From contig NZ_CP022529.1 in NCBI RefSeq assembly GCF_002237595.1, positions 2,418,001 to 2,482,000 of the forward strand: 64,000 nucleotides of DNA, written 5' to 3'. Made by a program: the position numbers and the translations under genes. This document shows, piece after piece, positions 16,583 to 25,580 of the stretch. Origin of the DNA: Labrenzia sp. VG12 (GTDB lineage: Bacteria; Pseudomonadota; Alphaproteobacteria; Rhizobiales; Stappiaceae). Positions within the stretch are counted from its first letter, which is position 1; every line of letters begins with the position of its first letter. The notes under the pieces are model-generated. The model was given only the letters and a program-made list of their open reading frames with translations. It did not search any database and had not been told where the DNA came from.

Positions 16583-17493
16583 GTATCCCGCTCCCGTTTT
16601 GCATTCCGCCCGTTGCCGCCGGTCATGATCTTGCGCTCTTCCGCGGTTTCATCGGAAAGGCGCACCGTAACCCGGTCGGCCAGGCGCATGTCGATTGCAA
16701 TGATGTCTCGCGACAGCAAGCCGCTTTCCTTGTCCATTTCCATCAGATCGGCCAGGGCCGCATCGATATTGTCCTGTGGCAGCCGGATCGAGATACCGTT
16801 CTCCAGCTGAAGATCCCAACGGCGGTCCGACACGAGAAACGCTGCACGCACCCGCGGGCGCAGATCCGGGACTTTCTCCAGCGCCGTGTTGATTTCCGTC
16901 GCCCGGCGCTGTGCGCCATGATTGACCACCAGCAGCAGGTTGGCGTAGCGGCCGTCGACTTCATCCGTGATCACGTCACCGGCTTCGTTGACGATGGACA
17001 CGAGATCACCGCGTTGCCAGAGAGCGTAGGGGATGCGTTCCTCGATGTTGATCTGGAGCGTGCTCGGATAGAGCTTCATCACTGAGGCGTGCTTGACCCA
17101 AGCCATCTTGCTGAGACGTTCGCGCGCGCCATCCGCATCGAACAGGGCCAGCGACGAGCCTTCATGGATTTCCAAAGCTTCGAGGATCTGGAATTCGTTG
17201 ATTTCCCGCTGACCGGAGAGCTTAACGGCCTCAATGCCGAACCCGGCCGCCGACAGGAACGCATCGGAGACGATACGGCCGTGCCCCCCTATGACTATTC
17301 CATAACCAATTGTTAAGGTTAAGAACCCCAGCGCAGCAGCAGAACCGGTCCAGCGCGGCAGATCGGCCAGTCGTCCGGCCGAGCGCCAGACCGGCTGGCG
17401 ATGCAGACGCGCAACGCCGCGCCCCCGCGGAGCCAGTTCGGCTTCCAGCGGGGTCAGCAGGTCCCGGGTCTTTTTGCGCGCTAACGACAGCAA
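16579..17493 (-). CDS. ftsQ: Cell division protein FtsQ
   Basis: Bitopic inner-membrane divisome protein of 304 residues. A basic cytoplasmic N-terminus of about 50 residues precedes one membrane helix (AAALGFLTLTIGYGIVIGG, about 52-70). The periplasmic POTRA domain follows (VKLSGQREINEFQILEAL, LFDADGARERLSKMAWVKHA), then the FtsQ/DivIB beta domain (LYPSTLQINIEERIPYALWQ as its opening). Its 5' end overlaps the ddl 3' end by 13 bases and its stop overlaps the ftsA start, so translation is coupled on both sides. Confidence 0.93.
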   Translation of the reverse strand: MLSLARKKTRDLLTPLEAELAPRGRGVARLHRQPVWRSAGRLADLPRWTGSAAALGFLTLTIGYGIVIGGHGRIVSDAFLSAAGFGIEAVKLSGQREINEFQILEALEIHEGSSLALFDADGARERLSKMAWVKHASVMKLYPSTLQINIEERIPYALWQRGDLVSIVNEAGDVITDEVDGRYANLLLVVNHGAQRRATEINTALEKVPDLRPRVRAAFLVSDRRWDLQLENGISIRLPQDNIDAALADLMEMDKESGLLSRDIIAIDMRLADRVTVRLSDETAEERKIMTGGNGRNAKRERDT

Positions 17494-18407
17494 CTCGCGT
17501 CCTCAACCATCCAACTCACCAGGTCCTTGAAACTCATCCCCTTGTGGGCCGCCATTTCGGGCACAAGAGAAGTCGGCGTCATGCCTGGTTGCGTGTTCAC
17601 TTCTAGGCAGATCAGGTCTCCGGAACCGTCTTCGCGTTCATCGAATCGGAAATCGGCCCGGGAAACACCGCGGCATCCCAAAGCCTGATGCGCCTTAACC
17701 GCTAGTGTCTCTATGGTTTGGTAAACAATCGGTGAAATTTTTGCAGGAAGAATGTGTTTTGAACCGCCTTCTACATATTTTGCATCATAATCGTAGAAGC
17801 TGTGGCCCATCGGCACGATGTCGATGACACCAAGGGGCTGGTCCTCCTTGACCGCACAGGTGAGTTCGCGCCCGGCAATGAACTTTTCGCACATCAGGAC
17901 ATCCGGGTAAGGCCAGTCGGTCCGGGACAGCTCCTGCGGCGGAAACTCTTGATCTTCCTTGACAATCAAGACGCCGAAGCTGGAGCCCTCGTTGATCGGT
18001 TTCAGCACATAGGGCGGCTTCATCGGGTGTTCGCGCTGGATGTCGTAACGGTTCACAATGAGGTGTTCAGTGACCGGAACACCTGCAGCCTGCATCACCG
18101 CCTTGGCCTTCACCTTGTTCATCGCAAGGCTCGACGCCATCACCCCGGAATGGGTATAGGGAATGTTAAGAAACTCTAATATTCCCTGAATGCAGCCATC
18201 TTCCCCGAAAGGCCCGTGGAGCGCATTGAAGGCCACATCGGGCTTCAATTTGGCCAGAACGGCCGAAACGTTGCGGTCGACATCGACCTTCGTGACTTGG
18301 TAGCCGGCCTCTTCAAGGGCCGCAGCGCATTCCCGGCCGCTGGTCAGCGAGACCGGCCGCTCGTTGACCCATCCACCCATCAGAACGGCGACATGCTTCT
18401 TGGCCAT
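17481..18407 (-). CDS. ddl: D-alanine--D-alanine ligase
   Basis: ATP-grasp enzyme making the D-Ala-D-Ala dipeptide for peptidoglycan; 308 residues, the usual length for the DdlB type. It begins MAKKHVAVLMGGWVNERPVSL with the N-terminal Gly-rich loop and the HGPFGEDGCIQGILE motif. The ATP-grasp loop is EGSSFGVLIV, and the metal-binding segment is ICLEVNTQPGMTPTSLVPE. The start codon is immediately next to the murB stop, and the end overlaps ftsQ. Confidence 0.95.
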   Translation of the reverse strand: MAKKHVAVLMGGWVNERPVSLTSGRECAAALEEAGYQVTKVDVDRNVSAVLAKLKPDVAFNALHGPFGEDGCIQGILEFLNIPYTHSGVMASSLAMNKVKAKAVMQAAGVPVTEHLIVNRYDIQREHPMKPPYVLKPINEGSSFGVLIVKEDQEFPPQELSRTDWPYPDVLMCEKFIAGRELTCAVKEDQPLGVIDIVPMGHSFYDYDAKYVEGGSKHILPAKISPIVYQTIETLAVKAHQALGCRGVSRADFRFDEREDGSGDLICLEVNTQPGMTPTSLVPEMAAHKGMSFKDLVSWMVEDASCCR

Positions 18408-19379
18408 CTACGCGGCCTCCCCTTCTTCACCCAAAAACGGTTCGATCGCCCCCTGAGGCCCGAACGCTCCCAATCGCTTGATTTCCCATTCCAGCCGAAT
18501 GCCACTGTGTTTCAGAACCCGCGCTCGCACGGTTTCACCAAGGAGCTCCAGGTCGTGGCCGGTGGCATTGCCCGTGTTGATCATGAAATTGCAGTGCATT
18601 TCCGACATCTGCGCCCCGCCGACGGTAAGCCCGCGGCACCCGGCCGCGTCGACTTCCTTCCAGGCAGAGGTGCCCGGCGGGTTCTTGAAGGTCGAGCCAC
18701 CGGTTTTCTCGCGGATCGGCTGCGCCTTTTCCCTATGCGCGACCACATCGGCCATGTCCTGGCGAATGGATGCCTCGTCCTGAGGGATCCCCTCAAAGAC
18801 CGCCGAGGTGAAGATCAGGTCCTTCGAGGCGGCCGAATGCCGATAGGCATACCCCATGTCGGCATTGGACAGGACGTGTTGTTCTCCGTCACGATCAATC
18901 GCCGTGAGTTCCACCACGCGTTCGCGGGTCTCTGTCCCATGAGCGCCCGCATTCATGCGCAAGGCGCCGCCAAGCCCGCCCGGAATGCCGGTGTAAAATG
19001 CAAATCCGCCCAGGCCGGCTTTCGCCGCGGCTTCCGCCAGGCGTTTGTCCGGAACAGCAGCGCCGGCCCGCAAACGATTGCCTCCGAAATCTTCAACAGC
19101 GCCGAAGCCCTTGGCGCTCAGCCGTATGACGACGCCTTCCAGACCACCGTCGCGCACCAGAAGGTTCGATCCCAGGCCTACCGGCAGGACCGGTATCTCC
19201 TTCGGCAGTTTCTTCAGAAAGGCAGCTAGGTCGTCTTCGTCGGCCGGCTGAAACATCAGCTGCGCCGGCCCCCCCGTTCGAAACCAGGTCACCGCTGCCA
19301 ATGGCTGGTTGGCGGTCAGTTTGCCTCGAATGCCGCTGGCCAGGTCCGGATGCGCCTCAAGAAGATCTGGGAAACTCAC
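18408..19379 (-). CDS. murB: UDP-N-acetylenolpyruvoylglucosamine reductase MurB
   Basis: FAD enzyme that reduces UDP-GlcNAc-enolpyruvate to UDP-MurNAc with NADPH; 323 residues. FAD-binding elements are VTWFRTGGPAQLMF and VGLGSNLLVRDGG. The loop IPGGLGGALRMNAGAHG is present, as are the catalytic-Ser segment GSTFKNP (type II-like) and the C-terminal Glu in RLEWEIKRLG. It lies between murC (12-base gap) and ddl (no gap). Confidence 0.95.
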   Translation of the reverse strand: MSFPDLLEAHPDLASGIRGKLTANQPLAAVTWFRTGGPAQLMFQPADEDDLAAFLKKLPKEIPVLPVGLGSNLLVRDGGLEGVVIRLSAKGFGAVEDFGGNRLRAGAAVPDKRLAEAAAKAGLGGFAFYTGIPGGLGGALRMNAGAHGTETRERVVELTAIDRDGEQHVLSNADMGYAYRHSAASKDLIFTSAVFEGIPQDEASIRQDMADVVAHREKAQPIREKTGGSTFKNPPGTSAWKEVDAAGCRGLTVGGAQMSEMHCNFMINTGNATGHDLELLGETVRARVLKHSGIRLEWEIKRLGAFGPQGAIEPFLGEEGEAA

Positions 19380-19391
19380 GAGCTGCCTCCC

Positions 19392-20792
19392 TCAGAGCGC
19401 TTCAAGCTGTTTTGGCAGGGCATAGGCCCATTGCGTGATGTTGCCGGCACCCAGGCAGACGACAAAATCTCCAGGTTCGGCAATTTCCTTAACCAGCGTC
19501 GGGATCTCGTCCGGACCGCTGACGGCCTGGACGTTTCGATGTCCCCGCGTTTTCATGCCCGACACGAGATCTGTGTGCAGAGCCCCTTCGATGGGCTGTT
19601 CGCCGGCTTCGTAGACAGGCGTGATGATCACGCTGTCGGCATCATTGAAACAATTGGAGAAATCATCGAACAGACTGTGCAATCGCGAATAGCGATGCGG
19701 CTGCATAACCGCGATCACCTTGCCCCTGGTTGACTGGCGGGCCGCATGGAGCACGGCCTTGATCTCAACCGGATGATGCCCGTAGTCGTCAAAAATCTGA
19801 ACGCCGTTCACAGTGCCGGTGTGGGTGAAGCGCCGCTTCACACCGCCGAAGGAGGAAATCCCCTTTTCAAGGTCTTCTGCTCCGACGCCCAGCTGCGAGG
19901 CGACTGCGATCGCCGCGGTCGCGTTGGAGACGTTGTGGAGGCCCGGCATCGGCAGCACCAGGTCCTTCAGTTCGGTCACCTGGTCGCTGCGCCGGTCCCG
20001 AATGCTGACGGAGAAGGTCGATTTGCCGCCATCCATGGAGACATCGGTGAACCGGACATCAGCCTGCGGATTGGTGCCGTAGGTGACGACGCGCCGGTCC
20101 TCGATGGTACCGATCATGGTCTGGACTTCCGGGTGATCCAGACACATCACGGCAAATCCGTAGAAGGGCACGTTTTCGACAAACTGCCGGAAGGCCGCGC
20201 GTACGCCGGCAAAATCGCCATAATGATCCAGATGTTCCGGATCTATGTTGGTGACAATGGCAATGTCGGCGGGCAGCTTGATGAAGGTACCGTCGCTTTC
20301 ATCCGCCTCGACCACCATCCAGTCGCCCTCGCCCATCCGGGCATTGGTTCCATAGGCGTTAATGATGCCGCCGTTGATGACGGTCGGATCCAGGTTGCCG
20401 GCATCCAGCAAAGCAGCAACCATGGACGTGGTCGTGGTTTTGCCATGGGTGCCACCGACCGCGATGGACTGCTTGAAGCGCATCAGCTCGGCGAGCATTT
20501 CGGCGCGGCGCACCACCGGGATCAGCTTTTCACGGGCTGCGACCAGCTCCGGATTGTCCTTCTTGATCGCGGAAGAAACCACCAGAACTTCGGCGTCGCC
20601 GAGATTTTCTGCAGCGTGGCCGACAGTGACCTTGATGCCGTTCTGGCGCAGCCGCTGGACATTGGCGTTTTCCGCCATGTCCGATCCCTGAACCTCATAG
20701 CCGAGTGTTTTCAACACTTCGGCAATGCCGCTCATGCCGATGCCGCCAATGCCGACAAAATGAACCGGTCCGATATCCTGCGGCATCTTCAT
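19392..20792 (-). CDS. murC: UDP-N-acetylmuramate--L-alanine ligase MurC
   Basis: Adds the first amino acid, L-Ala, to UDP-MurNAc; 466 residues. The N-terminal Rossmann region reads VHFVGIGGIGMSGIAEVL, the ATP loop is VGGTHGKTTTTSMVAALL, the central domain has IDPEHLDHYGDF, and the C-terminal domain has IFDDYGHHPVEIKAVL and AVMQPHRYSRLHSL. Its ATG overlaps the murG stop by four bases. Confidence 0.96.
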   Translation of the reverse strand: MKMPQDIGPVHFVGIGGIGMSGIAEVLKTLGYEVQGSDMAENANVQRLRQNGIKVTVGHAAENLGDAEVLVVSSAIKKDNPELVAAREKLIPVVRRAEMLAELMRFKQSIAVGGTHGKTTTTSMVAALLDAGNLDPTVINGGIINAYGTNARMGEGDWMVVEADESDGTFIKLPADIAIVTNIDPEHLDHYGDFAGVRAAFRQFVENVPFYGFAVMCLDHPEVQTMIGTIEDRRVVTYGTNPQADVRFTDVSMDGGKSTFSVSIRDRRSDQVTELKDLVLPMPGLHNVSNATAAIAVASQLGVGAEDLEKGISSFGGVKRRFTHTGTVNGVQIFDDYGHHPVEIKAVLHAARQSTRGKVIAVMQPHRYSRLHSLFDDFSNCFNDADSVIITPVYEAGEQPIEGALHTDLVSGMKTRGHRNVQAVSGPDEIPTLVKEIAEPGDFVVCLGAGNITQWAYALPKQLEAL

Positions 20793-21895
20793 GGCCGTTC
20801 TCCTTTTGAATTGGCAACTTCCTCGACCAGATCCGCAAGACGCTTCACCGCATCAGGCCGTCCGACACCACGAGCATTTTTGGCGGCGTCTTTCAGCATC
20901 TCCGGGGTTTCCATGAAACGGACGAGCTCCTTTGCGAGACGCTCCGGGAAAAGATCCACCTGACGGATCGGCCAGGCCCCGCCAACTTTCTCCAGCACCT
21001 TGGCATTGGCGGCCTGATCCTGATCGATAGCGCCCGGCAGCGGCACCAGGATGGACGGTCGTCCAAGCACGCTGAGCTCGCTCACGGACGACGCTCCGGA
21101 GCGGCAGAGCACCAGATGGGAATGCGCGATGCGCTGGGGCATGTCCTGAAAGAACGGCGCGCATTCGGCCTGAACGCCCAGATTGTCATAGACTTCCTGG
21201 ACCCGTTCCATATCCTCCGGCCGGCATTGCTGCACAATCTGAAGCCGCTTGCGTTTGTCCTCCGGCAGCTTTTCGACCGCCGGCGGAACAAGATCGGAGA
21301 AAAAGCGCGCGCCCTGGGAACCGCCAAAGACCAGCAGTCTGAACGGACCAATTGAATCGGGAACGGAATAGAAGATTTCTGAGGCATCGATGACCGCATC
21401 GCGCACCGGATTACCGGTCTCGGTGAGCTTGGACTTCAGGTCTCCCGGCAATTCATCCATCGGCACGCTGGTGGCAATCGCCGTCACGCCCTTGGCCAGC
21501 ATCTTGTTGGCCCGGCCCATGACGCCGTTTGCTTCATGCAGAATGGATGGCGTCCCCGTCAGCCGCGCCGCAAACATCGGTGGGAACGTCGGATAGCCAC
21601 CGAAACCGGCGACAACATCCGGCTTGAGCGATTTGATGACCTTGCGCGCCTGGACCGTGCCCCAAAGCAGTTTCAGGGCTGTCTTGGCAATGGCAATCGG
21701 GTTACGGCCCCGAATGGTTTCCGAGGCGATGATATGAACGTCTCTGGCCGGAAAGGCGCTGCCATATTTGTCTGCCCGCTCGTCTGTCGCCAGTTCGACG
21801 GTCCAGCCACGCCGGATTAGTTCACTGGCAAGAGCCTGTGCGGGAAACAAGTGGCCGCCGGTACCGCCGGCCGTCAATAAAACTGTTTTGCTCAT
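20789..21895 (-). CDS. murG: Lipid II synthase glycosyltransferase MurG
   Basis: Peripheral inner-membrane GT-B enzyme transferring GlcNAc to lipid I; 368 residues. The N-terminal glycine loop is LTAGGTGGHLFPAQALA; the acceptor-side motif is GFGGYPTFPP and EANGVMGRANKML follows. The donor-side loop FGGSQGARFFSDL and the C-terminal SGASSVSELSVLGRPSILVP and DQAANAKVLE segments contact UDP-GlcNAc. It sits between ftsW (17-base gap) and murC. Confidence 0.96.
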   Translation of the reverse strand: MSKTVLLTAGGTGGHLFPAQALASELIRRGWTVELATDERADKYGSAFPARDVHIIASETIRGRNPIAIAKTALKLLWGTVQARKVIKSLKPDVVAGFGGYPTFPPMFAARLTGTPSILHEANGVMGRANKMLAKGVTAIATSVPMDELPGDLKSKLTETGNPVRDAVIDASEIFYSVPDSIGPFRLLVFGGSQGARFFSDLVPPAVEKLPEDKRKRLQIVQQCRPEDMERVQEVYDNLGVQAECAPFFQDMPQRIAHSHLVLCRSGASSVSELSVLGRPSILVPLPGAIDQDQAANAKVLEKVGGAWPIRQVDLFPERLAKELVRFMETPEMLKDAAKNARGVGRPDAVKRLADLVEEVANSKGERP

Positions 21896-21912
21896 GGAAA
21901 CCGGCTTTGGGC

Positions 21913-23070
21913 TTACATTAGGGACGAGGGCGACAACCGGCTGACGGTGACAACGTCTCCGCGCGACGGCTGTGGCCGCCTGCGCGTGAGCGCCAGAATG
22001 GCACCGGCCGTCATGGCCGAGGACAGAAGCGATGAACCGCCATAGGAAATGAATGGCAGTGTCATGCCCTTGGACGGCATCAGGTGAAGGTTCACGGCCA
22101 GGTTGATGGTGGCCTGCAAACCGAACAGAACAACAAGACCTGCAGTGGCCAGACGGCTGAACGCGTCCTGGTCGCGGCTGGCATGTTTCAGACCGCGCAG
22201 CACGATAAAGGCAAAGACAGCCACCAGCAGCAGGCAGATGAGAATTCCGAATTCTTCGCCGACAACGGCAAAGACAAAGTCGGCATGGCTGTCCGGCAAC
22301 ACCCGTTTGACGGTCCCCTCGCCCGGCCCCTGTCCGAACCAGCCCCCGGACAGGAAGGAGTCGATTGCCGCGTCAATCTGGTAGGTGTCCCCCTTGCTCG
22401 GATCCATGAACCTGTCGACACGTGTCGTCACGTGCGGGAGGAAGGCGTAAGCCGCAAAGAGCCCGACGATACCGATCAATCCGAGCGCCACGATGATCAG
22501 CCAGGAAATGCCGTTGAGAAAGAAGAGCCCGGCCCAGACCAGCCCGAGCAGCATGGTCTGACCGAAATCAGGTTGGGCGATCAGCAGAGCGGCGCAGATC
22601 GCAAACAGCACGAAGGCAAACAGGACACCTGGTATTTCCCGGCGACGCCCGCTCTCAGACAGCAGGAACGCGATCAGGATCACAAAGGCCGGTTTCAGGA
22701 ATTCCGAGGCCTGGACAGAGACACCCGCCACATAGATCCAGCGCCTTGCGCCCTTGGTTTCGAACCCCATGAAAAGGGTCGCGATCAGCAGGAAGACCGA
22801 TATGGCGAAAACGACCAGCGCGGCCCGGCGCACCATGCGTGGCGTCATAAGCGAGGCAGCCAGCATGATGGCCAGTGCCGGTACAACGAACATTGCCTGC
22901 CGCTTGACGAAATAGAGCGATCCGACGCCGATCCGTTCGGCCACCGGCGGGCTGGCGGCGAAGGCGAAGACCACGCCTGCAACGAGCAGAAGCCCGAACG
23001 CGGCGAGCAGGTAATGATCGACGGTCCAAAGCCATTCGGCGAATTTGCTGCGATCGGCGCGTGACACCAT
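21913..23070 (-). CDS. ftsW: Lipid II polymerase FtsW (SEDS family)
   Basis: Septal peptidoglycan glycosyltransferase that works with FtsI; about 385 residues with roughly ten membrane helices. The first follows VDHYLLAAFGLLLVAGVVFA. SEDS landmarks are FVKRQAMFVVPA, GARRWIYVAG, the FLKPAFVILIAFLL helix, the periplasmic QIDAAIDSFLSGGWFGQGPG loop and the C-terminal LPFISYGGSSLLSSAM. The ATG at 23070 is one base after the murD stop and has GGAGGAGG inside the murD end; an upstream start at 23115 would overlap murD by 44 bases and is not needed. Confidence 0.94.
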   Translation of the reverse strand: MVSRADRSKFAEWLWTVDHYLLAAFGLLLVAGVVFAFAASPPVAERIGVGSLYFVKRQAMFVVPALAIMLAASLMTPRMVRRAALVVFAISVFLLIATLFMGFETKGARRWIYVAGVSVQASEFLKPAFVILIAFLLSESGRRREIPGVLFAFVLFAICAALLIAQPDFGQTMLLGLVWAGLFFLNGISWLIIVALGLIGIVGLFAAYAFLPHVTTRVDRFMDPSKGDTYQIDAAIDSFLSGGWFGQGPGEGTVKRVLPDSHADFVFAVVGEEFGILICLLLVAVFAFIVLRGLKHASRDQDAFSRLATAGLVVLFGLQATINLAVNLHLMPSKGMTLPFISYGGSSLLSSAMTAGAILALTRRRPQPSRGDVVTVSRLSPSSLM

Positions 23071-23071
23071 C

Positions 23072-24475
23072 TTACGCAACCTCCTCCTGAGTGTTTCCAG
23101 CGTCAGGCAAGGCACGCACCGCGTCTACAAAAGCAGCGCCCCGCAATTCGAAGTTCGGGAATTGATCAAAGCTCGCACAGGCCGGCGACAAAAGTATGGC
23201 GATTTCCTCTGCCCCGTCTTCCGCCGCCTCCGCGGCCGCATCCTTGACGGCCTGCGTCAGCGTTCCGCTGATCGTGTGCGGCACCCGGTCTTCCAGTGTC
23301 TTGGCGAAATCCCTGGCTGCCTCGCCAATCAGGAATGCCTTTGCGATCTTCGGGAAATACTCGTCGAGAGACGAGATGCCGCCGGATTTGGCCCGGCCTC
23401 CGGCAATCCAGTAGATCCGGTCAAAGCTCGACAGGGCCCGTGCCGCGGCGTCCGCATTGGTTGCCTTGGAATCGTTGATGAACAGCACCCGCCCCTGCTT
23501 CGACACGACTTCCATCCTGTGGTGCAGGCCGGGAAAGGATTTCATGGCGTAGGAAATCCTGTCGGCCGGAAGCTCAAGCGCTCTCAGCGCAGCAAAGGCA
23601 GCCGCCGCGTTCTGGCCGTTGTGATCGCCCCGCAGACTGTCGATACCACCGAGCAGGGCGACTACGTTCTGCGCGCCGTCATGGGCTTCGATCAGTTTTC
23701 CTCTATGAGCGTAAATGCCGTCCGTAAGCTCCCGTTCGCCGGCAATGCGGCAGACAGGTTTGCGCGCCATGTCGAGCCGGTCGGCAATGTCGGAGGACAG
23801 CCGGTCGTCAACGCCCACCACAGCGACCTTGGCTCCTGCGACCAGCCGTTCCTTGATCGCTGCATAGTTTTCCATTGAGCCGTGCCGGTCGAGATGGTCC
23901 GGCGACAGGTTCATGTGCACGCCGACCGTCGGATCGAGCGTCGGCGCCAGGTCGATCTGGTAGGACGAGCACTCGATCACATAGTGACGTCCGGGCTGCG
24001 GCAGCTCGAGGTCCAGGACGGGCGTTCCGATGTTGCCGCCCATCTGAACATCAAGTCCCATCTCCTTCAGGAGATGCGTCACAAGCGCGGTCGTGGTCGA
24101 CTTGCCGTTCGTGCCGGTGATCGCGATCAGGGGCGCAGACGGGCAGAGATTGCGCCGCTCCCGGCAGAATAGCTCCACATCGCCGATGATTTCGACGCCT
24201 GCATCCCGGGCCAGATCGACAGACCAGTGCGGAACGGGATGGGTCAGCGGCACGCCAGGCGCGAGCACCAGCGCGGCAACCTCGGTCCAGTCGAGTTCCC
24301 TCAAGTCACCGGTCGTGAGCCCTTCGGCAGCCGCCTCGGCAACCCGGTCGGCATTGTCGTCGAAACACACCACATCGGCCCCACCGGCGCGAAGCGCCCG
24401 TGCGGTCGCGAGCCCGGACCCGCCAAGTCCGAAAAGGGCGACCTTCTGGCTCATGAATGTGGTGACCGGAATCAT
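23072..24475 (-). CDS. murD: UDP-N-acetylmuramoyl-L-alanine--D-glutamate ligase MurD
   Basis: Adds D-Glu to the growing stem peptide; 467 residues. The Rossmann start reads VALFGLGGSGLATARAL, the ATP loop is AITGTNGKSTTTALVTHLL, the central domain shows LSPDHLDRHGSMENYAAIKE, and the C-terminal domain has FINDSKATNADAAARAL and LLSPACASFDQFPNFELRG. The start MIPVTTFMSQK is used; an internal ATG at 24454 is an alternative. Four bases separate it from the mraY stop. Confidence 0.95.
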   Translation of the reverse strand: MIPVTTFMSQKVALFGLGGSGLATARALRAGGADVVCFDDNADRVAEAAAEGLTTGDLRELDWTEVAALVLAPGVPLTHPVPHWSVDLARDAGVEIIGDVELFCRERRNLCPSAPLIAITGTNGKSTTTALVTHLLKEMGLDVQMGGNIGTPVLDLELPQPGRHYVIECSSYQIDLAPTLDPTVGVHMNLSPDHLDRHGSMENYAAIKERLVAGAKVAVVGVDDRLSSDIADRLDMARKPVCRIAGERELTDGIYAHRGKLIEAHDGAQNVVALLGGIDSLRGDHNGQNAAAAFAALRALELPADRISYAMKSFPGLHHRMEVVSKQGRVLFINDSKATNADAAARALSSFDRIYWIAGGRAKSGGISSLDEYFPKIAKAFLIGEAARDFAKTLEDRVPHTISGTLTQAVKDAAAEAAEDGAEEIAILLSPACASFDQFPNFELRGAAFVDAVRALPDAGNTQEEVA

Positions 24476-24479
24476 CGCC

Positions 24480-25565
24480 TTACCTCAGCTTCAAGGTGGC
24501 AAGGCCGATCAGGGCCAGGACGACGGAAATGATCCAGAAGCGGATGACAACCTGGCTTTCCGTCCAGCCCATGATCTCGAAATGATGGTGGATCGGCGCC
24601 ATTCGGAAGACACGCTTGCCGGTCAGCCGGAAGGAAATCACCTGCACGATCACGGAGACGGCTTCCAGCACGAACAGCCCCCCGATGATGGCCAGCACGA
24701 TTTCATGTTTTGTGGCAACCGCAATCGCGCCGATCATGCCGCCAAGCGCCAGCGAGCCGGTGTCACCCATGAAAATGGCTGCCGGAGGGGCATTGAACCA
24801 CAGAAAGCCGAGGCCGGCACCAATCACCGCGCCACAGATAACAGCCAGTTCCCCGGTACCCGAGACGTGATGGATCTGCAGGTAGTTGGCAAACACCGCG
24901 TTACCCGAGAGGTAGGCAATCAGACCGAAGGAGGCGCAGGCAATCATCACCGGCACGATGGCAAGACCATCAAGCCCGTCGGTCAGGTTGACCGCATTGC
25001 CCGCCCCGACCATCACGAAGGCTGCAAAAGGAATGAAGATAATCCCGAGATTGAGCGTGAAGTCTTTCAGGAAGGGGAACGTGATGGCCTCGGAATATTC
25101 CGAGGTATCGAGCATCGTCACGGCAAAAGCGGCCGTGGCCGCGATGATGAACTCAAGCCCGAGACGCGCCTTGCCGCCAAAGCCCTTGTGCGAGGACTTG
25201 GTGACTTTCAGATAGTCGTCGTAAAAACCGATGCCGCCGAAGCCGAGCGTGACCCCTATGACCACCCAGACATAGGGGTTGGAAAGATCCGACCACAGCA
25301 GGGCAGCCACCAGCGCACCGGACAGGATCATCAATCCGCCCATAGTGGGTGTGCCCTTCTTGGTCAGAAGATGGCTTTCCGGGCCGTCAGACCGGATCGG
25401 TTGGCCATGGCCCTGCCGGATCCTGAGGCTGGCAATGATTTTCGGACCGAAGAGAAAAACGAAAAACAGCGCGGTCATGATCGCGCCGCCGGTCCGGAAC
25501 GTGATGTAGCGGAACACGTTCAGTGCCGAAATCTGATCCGCAAATTGCCCCAGGAAATAAAACAT
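24480..25565 (-). CDS. mraY: Phospho-N-acetylmuramoyl-pentapeptide transferase MraY
   Basis: Integral membrane enzyme that makes lipid I from UDP-MurNAc-pentapeptide and undecaprenyl phosphate; 361 residues, about ten helices. Conserved loops are HLLTKKGTPTMGGLMI, the catalytic GFYDDYLKV (Asp pair), NAVNLTDGLDGLAI, FLWFNAPPAAIFMGDTGSLA and the MAPIHHHFE histidine loop. It lies between murF (15-base gap) and murD. Confidence 0.96.
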   Translation of the reverse strand: MFYFLGQFADQISALNVFRYITFRTGGAIMTALFFVFLFGPKIIASLRIRQGHGQPIRSDGPESHLLTKKGTPTMGGLMILSGALVAALLWSDLSNPYVWVVIGVTLGFGGIGFYDDYLKVTKSSHKGFGGKARLGLEFIIAATAAFAVTMLDTSEYSEAITFPFLKDFTLNLGIIFIPFAAFVMVGAGNAVNLTDGLDGLAIVPVMIACASFGLIAYLSGNAVFANYLQIHHVSGTGELAVICGAVIGAGLGFLWFNAPPAAIFMGDTGSLALGGMIGAIAVATKHEIVLAIIGGLFVLEAVSVIVQVISFRLTGKRVFRMAPIHHHFEIMGWTESQVVIRFWIISVVLALIGLATLKLR

Positions 25566-25580
25566 TCAGTTCAAAGCCCC